Shown: in pieces, positions 1-14,055 of the stretch
How the letters are laid out: every line of letters starts with the position of its first letter
Position numbering within the stretch: the stretch's first letter is position 1
DNA from: Monarcha castaneiventris obscurior
Lineage: Eukaryota > Chordata > Aves > Passeriformes > Monarchidae
Assembly: GCA_026261815.1 (NCBI GenBank)
Contig: JAMPIT010000484.1
Location: 12,684,501-12,748,500, forward strand
DNA: 64,000 bases
Reading direction: 5' to 3'
Made by a program: the position numbers and the translations under genes
The notes under the pieces: model-generated
Told to the model about the DNA's origin: nothing
The model's database searches: none
What the model saw: only the letters and a program-made list of their open reading frames with translations

Positions 1-214
1 AAGGCTTGAAAGGCTGCCATGTCCCTTAGTGCTCAGTCTGAATTAAAACATGTAACACTGAAGACAGAAACCTGTCAGAGGTACGGCCAAGGAAGTCTGA
101 GTGTCAGTACTTGGAGCGTGTGTTTTTCTTTTCTCCCTCTATTGTCATTCTGTTACTGAGGTAGAAAATATGGCAGATGAAAATGTAAACACTTTTCTTT
201 GTCTCATCTTGCAG
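1..214 (+). other. ARHGEF3: ARHGEF3 intron, 3' end
   Basis: This is the tail of an intron that begins left of the window. It ends in a pyrimidine-rich tract and a CAG acceptor at 212-214, directly before the exon at 215. The exon opens with the last base of a split codon (phase 2), so at least one upstream coding exon must lie outside the window. I see nothing else in the stretch. Confidence 0.8.
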
Positions 215-281
215 GCCGAAACAGCAGCAACAGAATAACTTTTCCTTGTTTCCTTCCACCAAGGGCTGGAATTTCAGAGGG
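215..281 (+). CDS. ARHGEF3: ARHGEF3 internal coding exon of the long N-terminal isoform
   Basis: This 67-base exon has a CAG acceptor and a GTAAGT donor at 282. Its first base completes a codon split by the upstream intron; after it the frame reads P-K-Q-Q-Q and then NNFSLFPSTKGWNFRG, ending exactly on a codon boundary. The aromatic pattern F-x-L-F-P-x(4)-W-x-F matches the N-terminal segment of the paralogue NET1 (SSFTFLTPGPNWDF), where the next residues are again a basic cluster. That order is preserved here, since the next exon begins KKRKQ. ARHGEF3 is a Rho GEF that loads GTP onto RhoA and RhoB through DH-PH domains encoded further downstream. This part is isoform-specific N-terminal sequence with no catalytic role that I can see. 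Both the identification and the splice sites are well supported; the number of exons further upstream is unknown. Confidence 0.88.
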
Positions 282-3200
282 GTAAGTTTAGTACTGTTTT
301 GTTCACACTATAGCATTCCCTCCTGCTTCGTTCTGTTGCAGTGTAACTTTGTACTTACACCGTGATCTGAGAGGTCTCAAATCATGGCAAAACAATTAGA
401 CTGCAACTTTTAATTTTGTACCCTCTGAAATGGAGGGTACAGAAATGCCAGCTTTTTTTTGGTTGTATTATTATGAGGGGTGTGGGACGTAATCACACTG
501 TACATTAACCTACTTTAAATTAAAAAAAATAGGGTGTGTTTTCATATCTGAAAATAAATAATGAAAACTGGACTGATACTCTTTTACTTTAATGTAGATG
601 TTTGTAAAGTTACTGAAAGTTTGTATATGTGAACTTCACAGAAGTACAGTTAAATCATAAAAAAATTTACATGGGTCTCTTACAAGACAGAAGGGAATTG
701 GTTTTATTTCTATTTGCTTGGCTAGGTAAGGAAATGTGGAAGCTTGTGTGTTCCCACAGAAACTGACTGAAAAGATACATGAAAAAGCAATGCAAGTGAC
801 ACTGAGAATCTTAATATTTTCTCCTATCAGGAGCTTTTATTCTTGTCCTCTTCAGGTTTCCAAGGTAGCTTCTTAGGTAGGTTAATTTGTTCAGAGATTC
901 AGTCATGTTATCTTCTCTCCATCTCCTATGGCCTGTGAACCCTTCTACACCATTTGGTGTAAAACTTAATGTGATGGTGGTGTTGCAATGGCAGTGGTGT
1001 GTTTGCCATGTGTGTAAGTGCTGGAGCCTGGGATACAGTCCAAGAGAAGTCACTGCATGTTGTATCTAAGTCATAGTAATCTTTTGGTTAAGGGAAAGGC
1101 TTTTCTGCCTCACAAACACTAAATTGCCATTACCTGTTATGTAGACTGACTTGTACTTGGGAGACCATATAAATTTGTTTTCTCTGAGCTTCTTTCAACA
1201 AAAGAGTTAAGTAGACAGACGTTTCTTAAATGCTTTGCTGAAAGAGTAAATGGTGTTGACAGATTTACTGATCTGTGTTGCTAAAATATGGTAAACTTCA
1301 TTAAAACAGAAAAAAATTTTTTACGATACCTGACTTTTGCATTCTAATTCGGTATTTTAAATAGAGCATCCAATACTGTTTGCTGTGAGCTTTTTATTGT
1401 CACTATTTCTTGTGTGAAATAGGGGTGAAGTTATCAGTGGTACCGAGAGAACAGTTCCCTCACAACAGCACTGTCAAGACTGTAGGCAAAATATCAACAA
1501 CCTCTAAGCTGTAGATTATTATACAGTTCAGAGCCAGTTTAAAAATAAAATCGACTCAGTGTTTCCCCCAGTTCTCTCCCAGCTATGCTGGAAAAGTAAT
1601 TGAGGAAGAAGGTGGGTATGAAAATAGTAGGAAGAGTATTGTAGGTGTGAGTCGTAGCTGATGAAACCATGATCCCAAGTTCAGAGCAGTAGCTCACTGA
1701 AGCAAAGATGTAGGGCTGGTTTAACAGTGGCAGCATGAGGTCTGTGATCCTATGTAGTGCAGGTGGAGCGAGCTGTACACAAAGAACAGAAAACTGGGGA
1801 GTAAAATACTTCAGAATCAAGAACCTGAAAGGAGCTAGGAATAGTAGTATTAGAGAAAACAGGCAGCAAGTTAATGGATCTTCAGTCTGCTTCCTTCGTG
1901 TGTAGAAATGAAGATCTGTGGCAGATGGCTGCCACCTTATTTTTAAAGAAACTTAAGAGATACTAACCCAGATGTCAAGTTCTACAGCTGTAGTATTTCA
2001 TACAGTGCATAGTAGGCAGTTGCAGTTGTTTGAAACAAATGGCTGCATCAAGGGAAGAACCTCTGTGAGTCGTTCACTTGATCTGTTTGGATGCTGAAGC
2101 CAAGATAGCTGAGCACTGGAAAAGAGAGAGCTAAGTGTCTGTTGATGTTTGCATTGTGTGAGCATTAACTTTATTTTGATGGATGGAAAAATTGTGTTAT
2201 GAAAAGCCCAGTGAGCAGACTTGAGGTCACACAGGTTTTCATAGAGATGGTGAAAGATAATAGGTTGGCTTTGATGTCTTTTCTCAAGCAGGACTAAAAT
2301 CTTACTGGCTAAAAGAACTAGGTTAATGTTGACAGTGGAGCAGAGCCACAGCTGAGTATAACAAACACAACTCTGGAGCTGACTTATTCATGGCTATGTT
2401 TTTTTTAAAGTCTATATCTATTATTGCAGTCTATAATACAGGATCATTTCAGCAGTCACAAAAAATAATAAAGTATAAAGTGATTAGCACAGAATTGCAA
2501 CATCGTATTCATCTCCCTGTCCTCACTTTGCAGTCAGTTCACTCAGTTTCAGTGTCTCAGTATCATGCTGATAAAGGGACATGTTAAAGAAACCTTGAAC
2601 ATACACCAACTAAACCTCAGAGTGAGATAAGGAAGGCCCGGATGGTACGCATTTACCAAAGAAACTCCTCTGCACTTCCCTTTTCCTTACTTTAATTTAT
2701 CAGAAGCAGCTGATTTCCATCTTGAGCGGCTCTTTCAAGCCCTGTGGTTAGAGATCACATTTAACTCTCTCAATGGGGATTTTCATGTCAGGATGAGATC
2801 ATGTTTCTGTCGTTTTTAGATAGTGGTAGCAGTGGCTTCCAGAATTTTGGGCAGTGTTTAGATATCAGTGGGAAGAAAGGAGTTTATTAATTTTTTAACT
2901 GACTAAATCAAACCTGGTTGAGATAAAATTTAGACTTAAAGTTACTGAGCAGTGAAATCTTTTTGCTGTACACTCCTCCTGCATACACAGAAGACATCAG
3001 GTTAATTTGGGGTTTGAAGAGATTTTTATAGTCAGGTATCCAGCAAATAGACTATTCTAGAGGGAAAGTATTTATAGTGAGAACTGTCATTCCAGAGGAA
3101 GAAATACAGAACCTGTGGAGATAAGAATATCCCACACTGAAGGGAAGACCAGAACATAGGAGATTAGGTGTTAGATGTGGTACTTAAAATAGAAGAGGAA

Positions 3201-3987
3201 TAAAGCAAAGGAATATAGAAAAGGAATAAAAGCAAAATTCTGTCCTGTATATAGGATTGGAGAAGGAAAGAGGAGGAGTCTGCAGCTTGCAAAGAGGGAT
3301 AGTCAGGGTGAAGAAAGCAAAGAGCTGTGACAGACAGAGTGTAAATGGATAAAATATAGGAATGGAGGAAAGCTAGTGAGTGTAAAAATCAGAGAGATGG
3401 AAGCACGAAGTGGAGGCAGAAATCTATAGAACACTTCAAGTTTATCAGTTCAGCCTTTGCAAATGCTGACCCTGAGATGATAAGATGATGTGGGTGGGGA
3501 GCAAGTTGTGGCTGGGACTTGGTAAGGAGAAGAAACACAAATATCTGAAGGGATGGGGCAGTTCAGAGGCAGGTTGATAATGAATATAAAGAAAGCACTG
3601 GCACAGACCTTGGCACAGAAATTAGTGTTAATTCTATTTTTGCTTTATCTTCTGGTTGCCATTAACTCTCACTGCTCTTCTTATCTCCGTGCCACCATTC
3701 CCTTAAAACTTTGATGCAGATAAGTGGCTTTCCTCAGCACCACTGTTTGGTGCTTATGAGAGAGCAAGTCAATATGCTGCTCTAAGTGTCTGTGGAAATA
3801 ATGTGTTATGTTGCTGTGTAGAGTGGGAAACAGCTTCATTTCATAAAGCATTCCATCAAATGAGGATTACATTTGTACAGTCATCCACACACAATTAGAA
3901 GATGTCAGGATTAAAGCTTCTGTGGTTTTTTGGTAGTTATGATACAGTCTTGAGTTATATGCTTGTATGCTATAACTCTAAAGCATT

Positions 3988-4041
3988 CTAAGAGCAGTCA
4001 GTTTTATAAATAACACTAAGAGCAGTCAGTTTTATAAATAA
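3988..4041. repeat. 28-bp tandem duplication, two copies
   Basis: A unit beginning CTAAGAGCAGTCAG occurs at 3988-4015 and again from 4016. The 26 bases to 4041 in the second copy are identical to the first. It lies in deep intron sequence. The perfect identity suggests a recent local duplication, with no sign of function. Confidence 0.9.
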
Positions 4042-7000
4042 GGAAGTTCTGAATTCAAGAAGAAAAAGAATCTCTCTTGAGAGCTTGAGATTTCAGCTGC
4101 TTTATCTGTCTCCCTTCCTGCTTCCTTAAAAGCACTCACTTTGTTTATGCCAGCAGGATAAGCTTTTAGACTTAGATATGCAAATGAAAGTCTTCAAATG
4201 ATTGTTTTCCTAAAAAAAAGGTACATTTGCAGAAGTAGTGGTACATAGTGTTGCTATGATGACATTTGAAGTGACTATGAAGAAACTGCCAGTCAATCCA
4301 AAGAAAAGCAGTTGCCTGATTAGTGAAGAATGTTGGGCTGTAGGCAGAACTGAAGAGGATGCTGGTTTTGTCTGCACTTGTCTCTGATATCTCTCCACTG
4401 TTCCACCAAGAGAGCATAAATTCCTGCATGCTTTAAGCAGACATCTGAACCATTATGATGGTTTCTTTATTTCCTCCCTGCCACACACAACAAATTTGGC
4501 TGAAGGTCTTCAGTGCTAAATATAAATTGTGAAATCTAAACCAACATTTTGTACTTGAAATAGTTTGAGGCATATGTTTAATGCACAGTTGCCTGAAGAT
4601 TGAAGATAATTTATTGCATTGAGGCTTCTTCCTATTTCCTCCTTTCTTGTTTCCTGTCTAGTTTTGCAAAAGCATCTAGCTGAGCTGCAGATGTGTTCAC
4701 CTGTGAGGAAGGATGATCTAATTTATGAGAAAGCTGACATAAAAAAGTCTTAAATATGCTGAAAGTCAATTTTAGATGTGGTTTCTTTGCTAGTTCTACT
4801 GCACAAATGTCTGTGGGGGAAAAGGTGTCTCATGCCAAATGAGAAGAATTCCACACTTTTTCACACTTTTCTTCTAGAAAACAGTATATTTTTGTGCAGA
4901 CTGGAACACTTCAGTTATCCCTTTCAGGGTGCACGGATCTCAAGATCACAAGATAAACATTGCTAAGAGGGAAAGGTTCTTTCATGGCTTTAACTGGATG
5001 ATTAATTGCATAAATTATGTAATTATTTGCTACCACAGAAAGCACCTCTGTACCTCTCCTGGATTCTGCCTGGTTTTACTTAATTTCTGGATCCACTGAT
5101 AGCTGTTTGCTTAAGCACTGATGTGACCTGTAACAGGAACTTATTAGGAGTGGTATCACACAGGCCTTTTTTCATACTTGTTGAAACAAAGTTATGCATT
5201 TATGTCTCTACATCAAATATGCTTAAATATCCTTATCTTTTAGTATGTCCAGTATGATTTTAAAACACAAGTTATCATATGCATTAAAAACACGTGTGGT
5301 TTTCTGTACATTCAGTATACTCCTATGCACAATTTAAGCAGCTTCCTTGGCGGAGAATGGTTACTTTGTCATTGACAGAATGTTTTTATAAGTGATTACT
5401 TTGTGTAGTCACAGCATAGCTGGGAGTGGAATAATTGTACCTGTTGTGACATAGCAGTCAGGAGTCAGTTCCTTCCCATGCTGTAGACAGACTCTGAGCA
5501 GGGGAGTCCAGCTGGGATCCCTGCTCCCCAAGGCTGCTCTGGTGCTGCTGCTCCTCCCTTTACCTCTGCAGAGTCCTGTGTCTTCTGACCTGCAGCAGGT
5601 CAAAGGGATGCCAGGTGGATGCTTGATCCCTGACCTGTCTCATCCCCCTGTGTCTTTGAACAGAAGAATTCCATATTCCTTTTCTGCTTTCCAACAGATG
5701 ATGAATTCCCGTGTGCCACTGGCTCATTTTAGTCTTCTTCTGTCTTTTTACAGCGGGTTCAAGCTCTTCCATTTCAGTTCGTCTCAGCTCTTCTCTTTTA
5801 CTGCCTGGCTCTGCTCAGACTTGCCTTTAGTCTGCCTCTGTGGAGGAGTGGTTGTGCTGCTGTCCAGCATTGGCCTTTCCTGGGCCAGAATGCCCCTGAT
5901 GCCTGACACCAGAAATAGTGAGAAGCAATGCTGTAAATCTGTCCTTGCAGTTCTTCCTTGGGAGCCCTGCAGGAGCAGGGAAGCTTTACTTCACACCATT
6001 GGTGGCAGCAATGTAAGGAGCATTACAAATAGCCTTTTGTGATACAGAATTTCTGGTTCAGAAGACAGGAGCTTATAAACGGTAGCAAATAGACACCCTG
6101 GACACAGATTTTTGTTTATAAAAGAGTTGGGTTTGATGTCTCCCTGCTTAATCTATGGGCGGAGTTTTAAATGGTTTAGCTTGTTATTGGTTTTGGTTTT
6201 GAGCAAACCATTGAAACTGTTGTTGATTAGTCACAAGACTAATTTCTCTTGGAACAGCAAGGTTTATATTGGCAAACAAATAGAGATGCTATCAGGAATT
6301 CATTGTGTGGCACTTGCATAATTGGATAGCAGTCAATTCCATCTGCAGTTTCAAAACACATCAGAGTTGTTGTGTTCTTAATGTATACACTGAATTAAAA
6401 AACCAATTCAGAGTGACCAGTTAGGCAATTTGTAAGAATTTAAAAATGTATTATTCCAAAGCCATGTGCTGAGTCAGCATGGTTTGATTACCGTAACCTC
6501 TACCCACAGTGTGTGATGTGAGATTAGTCATGTCACGTTGGAATGTTTTATTTGAAATTCCAGCAAAACATGGTTTGTTGGTGTGTTGGTTCTAGGGCCT
6601 GTGATAAATGGCCATATCTCTTTGTAGGATCAATGGCTACTGTAAATTGCAAGGTCCTCTGCATACAGTAATGTGTCAAAAATCATGAACGTGCTGGAGA
6701 GACATCTGTGAGTTGTTTATAAATCAGTTACAAAGGAGAATGATGCTAACTAGCCTTTAGACTTCAGCATTCCAAGATTGCAATAGTTTGGGACTCAGGT
6801 AGACAAACTTGTGCATGTTTTATGGGCTAGTACTGCTTGTGCTGCCTGAGTGCTGTACTGCTTAGGAATTTGCACTGACTTAATTAACTTAATTCAGTAG
6901 CTGATTATTAAACTTTCACAGCTTTTACATCTGAAGTCATCTGTGAGTTAAGTACATAGCCATTAAACCTGTCCACCTAGTTTACAGAGGTGCTTCCAAG

Positions 7001-8989
7001 TTAATTATGTGGTAGTTATAGAAAATACACTTTAGATTCTATGTTTCTTGGGGCAAAGATATTGAGGCCCTTGTGGAGCACTTGGCCGAGACATTCCTGA
7101 AAAGACCTTTGCAGACTTTTACACTTTTACATCTGCGAGACTTTTCCCCCATGACTCCTTTTGCTTATTAAAGCTCAGTTATTCAATTAATACTTTGAAT
7201 TTTTCTGATAATGAAAATAGTGTCATATCTCCCATTTGGAAGGGTTTTGTATAATTTAATTTTATCTTTTCAAAGAATAGTTGTTTTTTTTTTTTAATAC
7301 TTCATACTGTCATTCTGTTACTGTTGTAGGGTTTTATTTTATGGATCTTTGTAAGTGCTTTGTAACAAGTTTATTTTTGTTCCGGGTGTGGTTTGTTATT
7401 TATAGTAGAAATACTCTGTATATGCTGTAAACCCTCCATGCCAGCTATTTTGCACATACAAACAATACTGAGCTAGAAGCAGCATGTGATAGAGCAGATA
7501 GGTCCAATTGTGATTCTCTTCGGCTAAGTTGGATGTTCTGTTATAGAGCAGATTTCCTGTCTTTAATCATAGACTGGGTGTTACCTTGTACTCCTGCTGT
7601 CATTTACTGTTCTTTTCTTTGTTCGGCAGCAGATGAACTTGACCCCTGTTCAATTTAACTCAAATCCAGCTCTGCCCATTTCTTTGTCTTTGTTTCCCCC
7701 CATTCCAGCAGTGGCTGCTCTTTGAGAACACGTGATGTGAAATTACTATTTCCTATGACTTTGTTTCAGAAACCTGTAATGGTTAACAGAGTGGTGCTGC
7801 TGTCCAGCTGAATTTGGTGCCACTCAGTCTGAGAAAACAATTTAGAAGCAATATAGTTAGTATTTTATTGATGCTACACTGTTTTCTATTAGCAATTTTA
7901 TTTTCAAATATCTAGTGAATATGAATGGCTGCACACATGGACTTGAATTGCTGTTTTGTTTGGTTTTACTCGTTGTGATGCTTGCAGGAGAACATGCTGT
8001 TATCACAACCTGTTACAAAGATACATTTTTAACACGGCTCTTTCCATTTTCCCCAAATTGTTGTGATGGTCTGTTGTCTTATTTCCTAGTGCTTGTACTG
8101 TAAAAACTCACTGGTCGTTCTAAGCTGATTGTAAAAGTTTTCAATTTGGTAGTGCTTAGGTATTATTATTTAAAGCTGTGGATTAAATTTTAAATGAAAG
8201 TAAATAGATGGACTACACGTTTGGAAAAGATTTCAAAAGCATATCCAGAGACAGTTGGGAAATCCTCCATACTGGAGGTTTGGTTCTAACATCTCCCTCC
8301 CAATTTCCAGTCCCTCTGAAGTTCCACAGGTTCTAATTTTTTTAGTCAAGTTGTAATCGTGACAGAAAGCTAAACAAAATCTTTTTAAGGACCAGAAGAG
8401 AAGGAAAACCTCCTGAAAAGTTCAGAACTTCTGAAACAGCTTATAAATAGTCCTACAGCTGATGGGAAAAGAAAAGGAAATTTGAGTTCTTTCTGATTGG
8501 AAGGAGCATTTTGAGTGGTTTGTTGGTTTCTCCAGGAGGACTCCCATTCATTCCAAACACAGAGATGCTTTCACAGCCAGATTTGCCCAAACATCTCAGT
8601 TGTAGAATGAATCCTAATTATTTGTAAACATAAGAGCAAGATTTCTCTTGAAAGCTAATGCTGTGGTTAGAATGTACACAGCACTTAACAGTTATGGCTA
8701 TCTTGTAAAATCTGACACAAATGCATAATAACAGCAATATGATGATGTCTTCTATTTATTGCAGCCTGGAAACAAATTTTGTTATTACAGTAGCAACCAG
8801 AAAACAAGGTCTCCATTTTGCTGGATATCACATAAACATTCTCTAAAGAATTTACAATCTAAGCATATGTAAGAACATACTGTAACATCTCTTTAATAAT
8901 ACTAAATTAAAATTTTTAAAGTAAATTCAGACCTGTTGAAGCTCTTAAATTTCATTCATGATGACAGATCTTTGTTATTGCTGGATTCT

Positions 8990-9013
8990 GTTACATATTT
9001 TGAAATATGTAAC
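8990..9013. repeat. Short inverted repeat, 10-bp perfect arms
   Basis: GTTACATATT at 8990-8999 is followed by a TTGA loop and the exact reverse complement AATATGTAAC at 9004-9013. In AT-rich intron sequence of this size such a palindrome can arise by chance. Confidence 0.75.
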
Positions 9014-12000
9014 ATTCTAATGGAAGATGCATGAAGAAGATATATATAATATGATCCTGACATGATTTGAGGTAATGTTCTATGATATGTAAAATACACA
9101 CTCAAAAATATTTATTATATTGTTTCTGATGCAAAAATTGTACACTGTTGGTGTCTGTCTCTTTCTAGATTGTGGTTAATTGTTAAGCTTTTCAGAGAGA
9201 GGTTAAATTTAGCATTCTTAAAACACTCATAATGCACAATGAGAAAGCAGTTTCAATCGCTGTGCCAGCAGGCTCCCTACTGAATTTGCAAAACTTTATT
9301 TTCCAAGCACTGTTTTCAGTTGTTCACAGCCTTAAGTATCCTCAGAAGTAGCAGTCATAGGTTTCAGCAATCCCTATGTCCTCCCAGACACTTCCTGTCC
9401 AAAGCAGAGCCGTAGCCTTGTGAAAAGGTCATGAAATGAGGGCAGTTGTACTGATCCTAAAAAGATTAGATTAGATTGCATGTCCTGACTGCAAGGATAC
9501 TGGGAGGAGATGGGAGAGAACTGCAGCACTTCCTGAGGGTCCTCAGTTGCTCAGTGGCTGGTGTAGTTTGGTGTGGCATTTGCTTCTGGACTACTACAGT
9601 CCTAAAAGCAAAAATAAAAATTATTCTCTTTTAAATGTCTTCCGCAAACCATAGCAATCTTGTTCATATTCTGGGAAGCATTATCTTAGAGTTCCCCAGA
9701 TCTTTATCTCTGGGAGAATATGTGAGAAACTACAAATTCAGTGGTTTGTACTGTGGGAGATGGGATGGGTAAATTTCGATGTCTTGCAGGGAATTTGCTA
9801 CTAATGAGCATCTCTCTCTCCCAGCCCTTGGAAGGAGCAAAGTCAAACCTCACAACAGTTGTGATGTGTACATTCCCCTTTGTGCAGTTAAAAATCCAGT
9901 AGGATACTGCCCTGGAAGAAGGATTTTTATGTATTTGTTTTCCTATTGGTAATACCTGTAATTTTAAGAACTCTGGAGAAGAAAGCAACAGTGAATCTGC
10001 TTAGGTAGCTTTGCTCACCTTTTGCTGTGATTTTTGACGCAGCAACAGGAAACTGCCTGTGTGCTGTCTGAATAATGACTTATCATGTGCTGCTGGTTAC
10101 AAACATTTGACAGGCTCCAGCCTTATGCCACCACAGTGCTTTGGGCATTTTACAAGTGGGAATCCTAAGGCAGGAAACTTTCTGAGACATGATGTTGTCA
10201 GATTTTTTTATTTTAGTTTTTTTTAAAAAATTTAAATAATGAATAACTGGTGTTCATTCTTTGTTCTTGGAAACTGTAGTTACAGCAATATTTAATTCCC
10301 TTTACCCAGAGTTTTGTGGATGTTTCTGGCTATTTATTCGATCCTGTGTTCATGGTGCTGTCTTGTTTCATTTTATGTTTTGTTGGACTGGGCAGCAGTG
10401 CTGTAACTGCACAGGGACCAAAGGAACAGCTTTCATGTATTTACATATTTTGAGTTTGTCAGTTCTGATTTCTGGACCTCACTCTTTTGGGGAAGTTGCT
10501 ATCTGGAATCTAGATAGGGTATCTTAGATTTCCTTCCTTGGTACTTGTGTGGCTGTTTACAGTGTAAGTAAGTTCAAGCTGCACTTTCTTTCAGGTGGAT
10601 GCCCTTGATGCTGCTGTCAACAAAGTGCAGAGTACCTTGGAGGTGACTCATGTGCAACTGCAGGGAAAAAACACAGATAAAATGTTTTCTTTCCTCAGAG
10701 CTTAGAAAGCAGGTTTTGCCATCCCATTAATTTGTGTTGATGGATACAGGTAGGAGGCCAGACTGCTTTAAATGTTGTTTATTAGATTGGTGGGAAAAAG
10801 CCTGACACAAAGCTGAAATTTGTAGTATCTGCCTTTAGGCTTCTTAAATTCTGATGGCTGCTGAGGCAATTGGTTATAGATGGCCTGAGGAGTAGTGCAA
10901 GTGCAAATATAAAGAAGCATAACAAGTTAAAAGTCTTACATGTTGTGGTCTCCAGGAAGTGGAATACGGAAATCCAAATGTTACCAGGAAATCTGATTGA
11001 AAAATGCCTGCCTACCTGACTTCATCTTTGGTGCAAATAAAGAGCTACAGATATCATAACACTTGAAAAAATTGCACTCCTGTATTTGATCCTGGGTGAG
11101 GTGTTACCAAATTCTGATAGCAGAGGATTAGGGTTTCCTGTATGGGGTAAAAGATTATTTAAGAAATAACTTTAAGTTAATAAAGAGAGAGTTCAAGAAT
11201 GCTTGAAAAATATTTCAGGCTTATGTATAGAATTTATATGTATTTCCTTGGAAAAATAAACTTTGTTCTACTGGAAGGATCTGAAAAGAAGGTGACTAGG
11301 CTGGATTTTAGCTCACTTTTGGGCAGGGAAGACAGGCCAATAGCATTCACCGAGAGGGATGTACTTGAGTAATTTTTTAAGACTTGGCCTAAAATGTCTG
11401 CATTCTGAAAGGTCTTTCAGTCAGTATTTTCTGTCTGCAGTGATATCATGGCTCCTCTTCTCAAAGGAACTATTGCACACTGGTATCAGTTTCACCTTTT
11501 ATCTTCTTCCTCCAAGCTCAGCAGAAATTTTTAATTCTGAAGACAGATTGCAGCAGCTCACTAAGGACTTGTTTTTTTTAAAGTTGAAGTTTGAATTGCT
11601 GTTATCTTGCTCCCCAAATTTAAATTTATCTTGACATTCTTGCCCAGTGGAAGAATGCAGAATTCTGTAGCTGGCAAAAACAGCTCTGTGTTTGCAGATC
11701 TGAGCAAATCACGAAAGACTGAACAGGATGGGGACAGATTAAGAGTGAGGTGTAATTCTTCAGTTATATTGAACTACTAGTGATAAAATCAAAGTCTGCA
11801 CTTGACCCAATGCGAAACTGGGGTGCTCTGCCATGCTTATCTTTGCTCCTTTATTCTGGGCTGATTCTAAAACACTCTGTGCTTCGTTTTTACCATTATG
11901 CTTCCGTTAATTTAAGAACTCCTGCTAAGCACATCCCCTAACTTTTCAAATAAAAAAAAAAAAAAAATCTGTAAAATAAATACTTAAAAGTTCTGCCCAG

Positions 12001-13704
12001 TATCTACCAGCTCTTTTGTTTGCTGAGACATCTACATTTGGAGATAGTTGTCTGCCCTTTAGTTTAAAGCCCATTGCTGTTGTTTAAGAGTTGCAGAGGT
12101 GGGAGATGGACTGTTTCAGTTACAGAGGCTCAAAGTTCCCAAACACCTACCTGTTATTTTAGAAACCTGTTAGTGATATCTTTACCTTCACCATACTGGT
12201 GCTGTTCACTTATTGGCTGTTTGTAAAACACTTTGTCAGTTTAAAATATTATTTTGAAGCAGTGTGTGAGAGAAAAACCACAGCAGAGATAGACACGGCA
12301 GTACAGATCCCTCAGCTTCTGACACCTGCAGTGTGCTGCATGACAGGAAACGAGAGCAAACTGTGGCTGCATGGGGAGGAGTTCCTGCTGAAAACTGAAG
12401 GACAGACATAGGGACTCCTTCGTAGCAAAGACTTTTCACTGTCACGCTGAAAATTAAGAAACCTCCTAAAATCTGAGTACAATACAAAATAACTCATGGT
12501 GTGGTGCTGCTTGTTTGTGCATCATCAGGTAAGCGTGAATCGAGATCGTGTAACTTTTTATTGTTTGTGTGTAAGTTGGAATTGCACAGAGACTCCTTCC
12601 AAGCATGCCAGGATTTAAGATTGGATATTGGTTAAACCAAAATATTGTTTGGCAGGAATGTTTCCTTCTGTAAGGAAAGAAATTTGCTAAAGGTTGAGGT
12701 AATATACTCTGCTATTCCTAATGGGATGGAGGACAGTTTATTTTCCTCTCTGTATTGGTCGTTGGTTGCTGCAGGATGATGGGTTTAGGTCTTTGCTCCT
12801 GCTTTTCTGTCACACCCATGTAAACATCTCTGCCTCAGTCTCCTAGCCTGAATATGTGAATTTTGGTTGATGCTAGGGTTTAAAGGGGAATATTTGTAGC
12901 AATATGCATCATTGCCTCCATTGTCAAAGTGAAAGCTGTAACACATCCTACTTACAGTGGGTTTACACTGCAGAATGATTCTGCTCAGCAGCACGTGGAT
13001 GTGGTATCACCTGGAAAACTGGGTGCTGTTATGGACACTGCACTTTGATGTGGACAGAAAAGTACCAAGATTGATAATAACTGTAGAGAATACAGCCTTT
13101 GAGGGAGGTTTGAAAGATTTAGTGCATCTTGTGCGTAGAAAAACAAGACTTGATATAAGATGTGAGTATAGGTTTATCTCTGAGTGTGTGTGAACAATTG
13201 CAAAGTGGGCACTTGTTCTCTGTATTTGCCACGTGCAGCACGGGAATAAATGGGCTTTTTTCATAGCAAGGGAGCTTCAGGTTAGATATTTTGGGGATAA
13301 ATGCTTCTTGATTTTTGTGTTCGTTAAGAGTAGAACAAAGTATAGAATTAAAATCTTTCATTTCGAACTGCTGTATAAAATCTTTCCAACCTGTCTTACA
13401 TGTTGCGCTGGTTAGTGTTTAGTGTACTTGGTTGTTCTTCATGATTTGTGTTGAGTTTTGATTTTGGGCTGTTAATATGTGAATAAGAGTAGCCCATTAG
13501 GGACACCAGTGAACAGATGTGATCTCAGATTTTGCAGCTCCTGCCCCAGTTTACAGCATCCTTTCTTGGAAAACTAGAGAGAGTCCTCTCATTTAGGAAG
13601 CCAAGTTATTTAAAAATATTTGTGTATATGTTGACTAAAACTGTACTTTGAAGTTCTTAAATATTATGTGATCAAGGTGGGGGCCTGTAGTGCGAGGCAA
13701 ATCA

Positions 13705-14055
13705 GGGATCTGGAAACCTTAAGGCTCTACAACACCTGACAGGAAAATGTAGCCAGGTGTGGGGCTCAGTCTCTTCCCCCAGGTAACAATTGAGAGGACA
13801 AGAGGAAACAGCTTCAAGTTGCACCTGGGAAGGTTTAGACTGGATATTAAGGAAAATTTCCTCACCCAAAGCACTGTCAAGCACTGGAACGGGCGGCCTA
13901 GGTCAGTGGTGGAATCACCATTCCTGGAGGTGTTTAAAAGCCACGTAGTTGTGGCACTGAGGAACGTGGGTTAGTGGTAGCTTGGCAGTGCTGGGTTAAT
14001 GGTTGGACTTGGTGATCTTAGAGGGATTTTCCAACCTAAGGGATTCTGTGTTCAA
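13705..14055 (+). mobile_element. CR1 LINE 3' fragment, sense orientation
   Basis: The sequence follows the 3' end of avian CR1 elements: a segment resembling CTCTTCCCCCAGGTAACAA at about 13770, then a degraded end of the reverse-transcriptase ORF. A frame from 13759 to 13974 reads in part GNSFKLHLGRFRLDI, VKHWN, RSVVESPFLEVFKSH, typical of the CR1 C-terminus. It finishes with the usual GGTTGGACTTGGTGATCTTA, TTTTCCAACCTAA and GATTCTGTG terminus. The copy is 5'-truncated as is usual for CR1, carries no intact ORF and is an old insertion. The left boundary is approximate. Confidence 0.93.

Noticed and set aside
5542..6042. 166-codon open frame on the + strand
   Set aside because: It starts at GTG rather than ATG, has no domain, no splice or promoter context and a hydrophobic low-complexity make-up. 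It lies in a locally GC-richer intron patch where stops are fewer.
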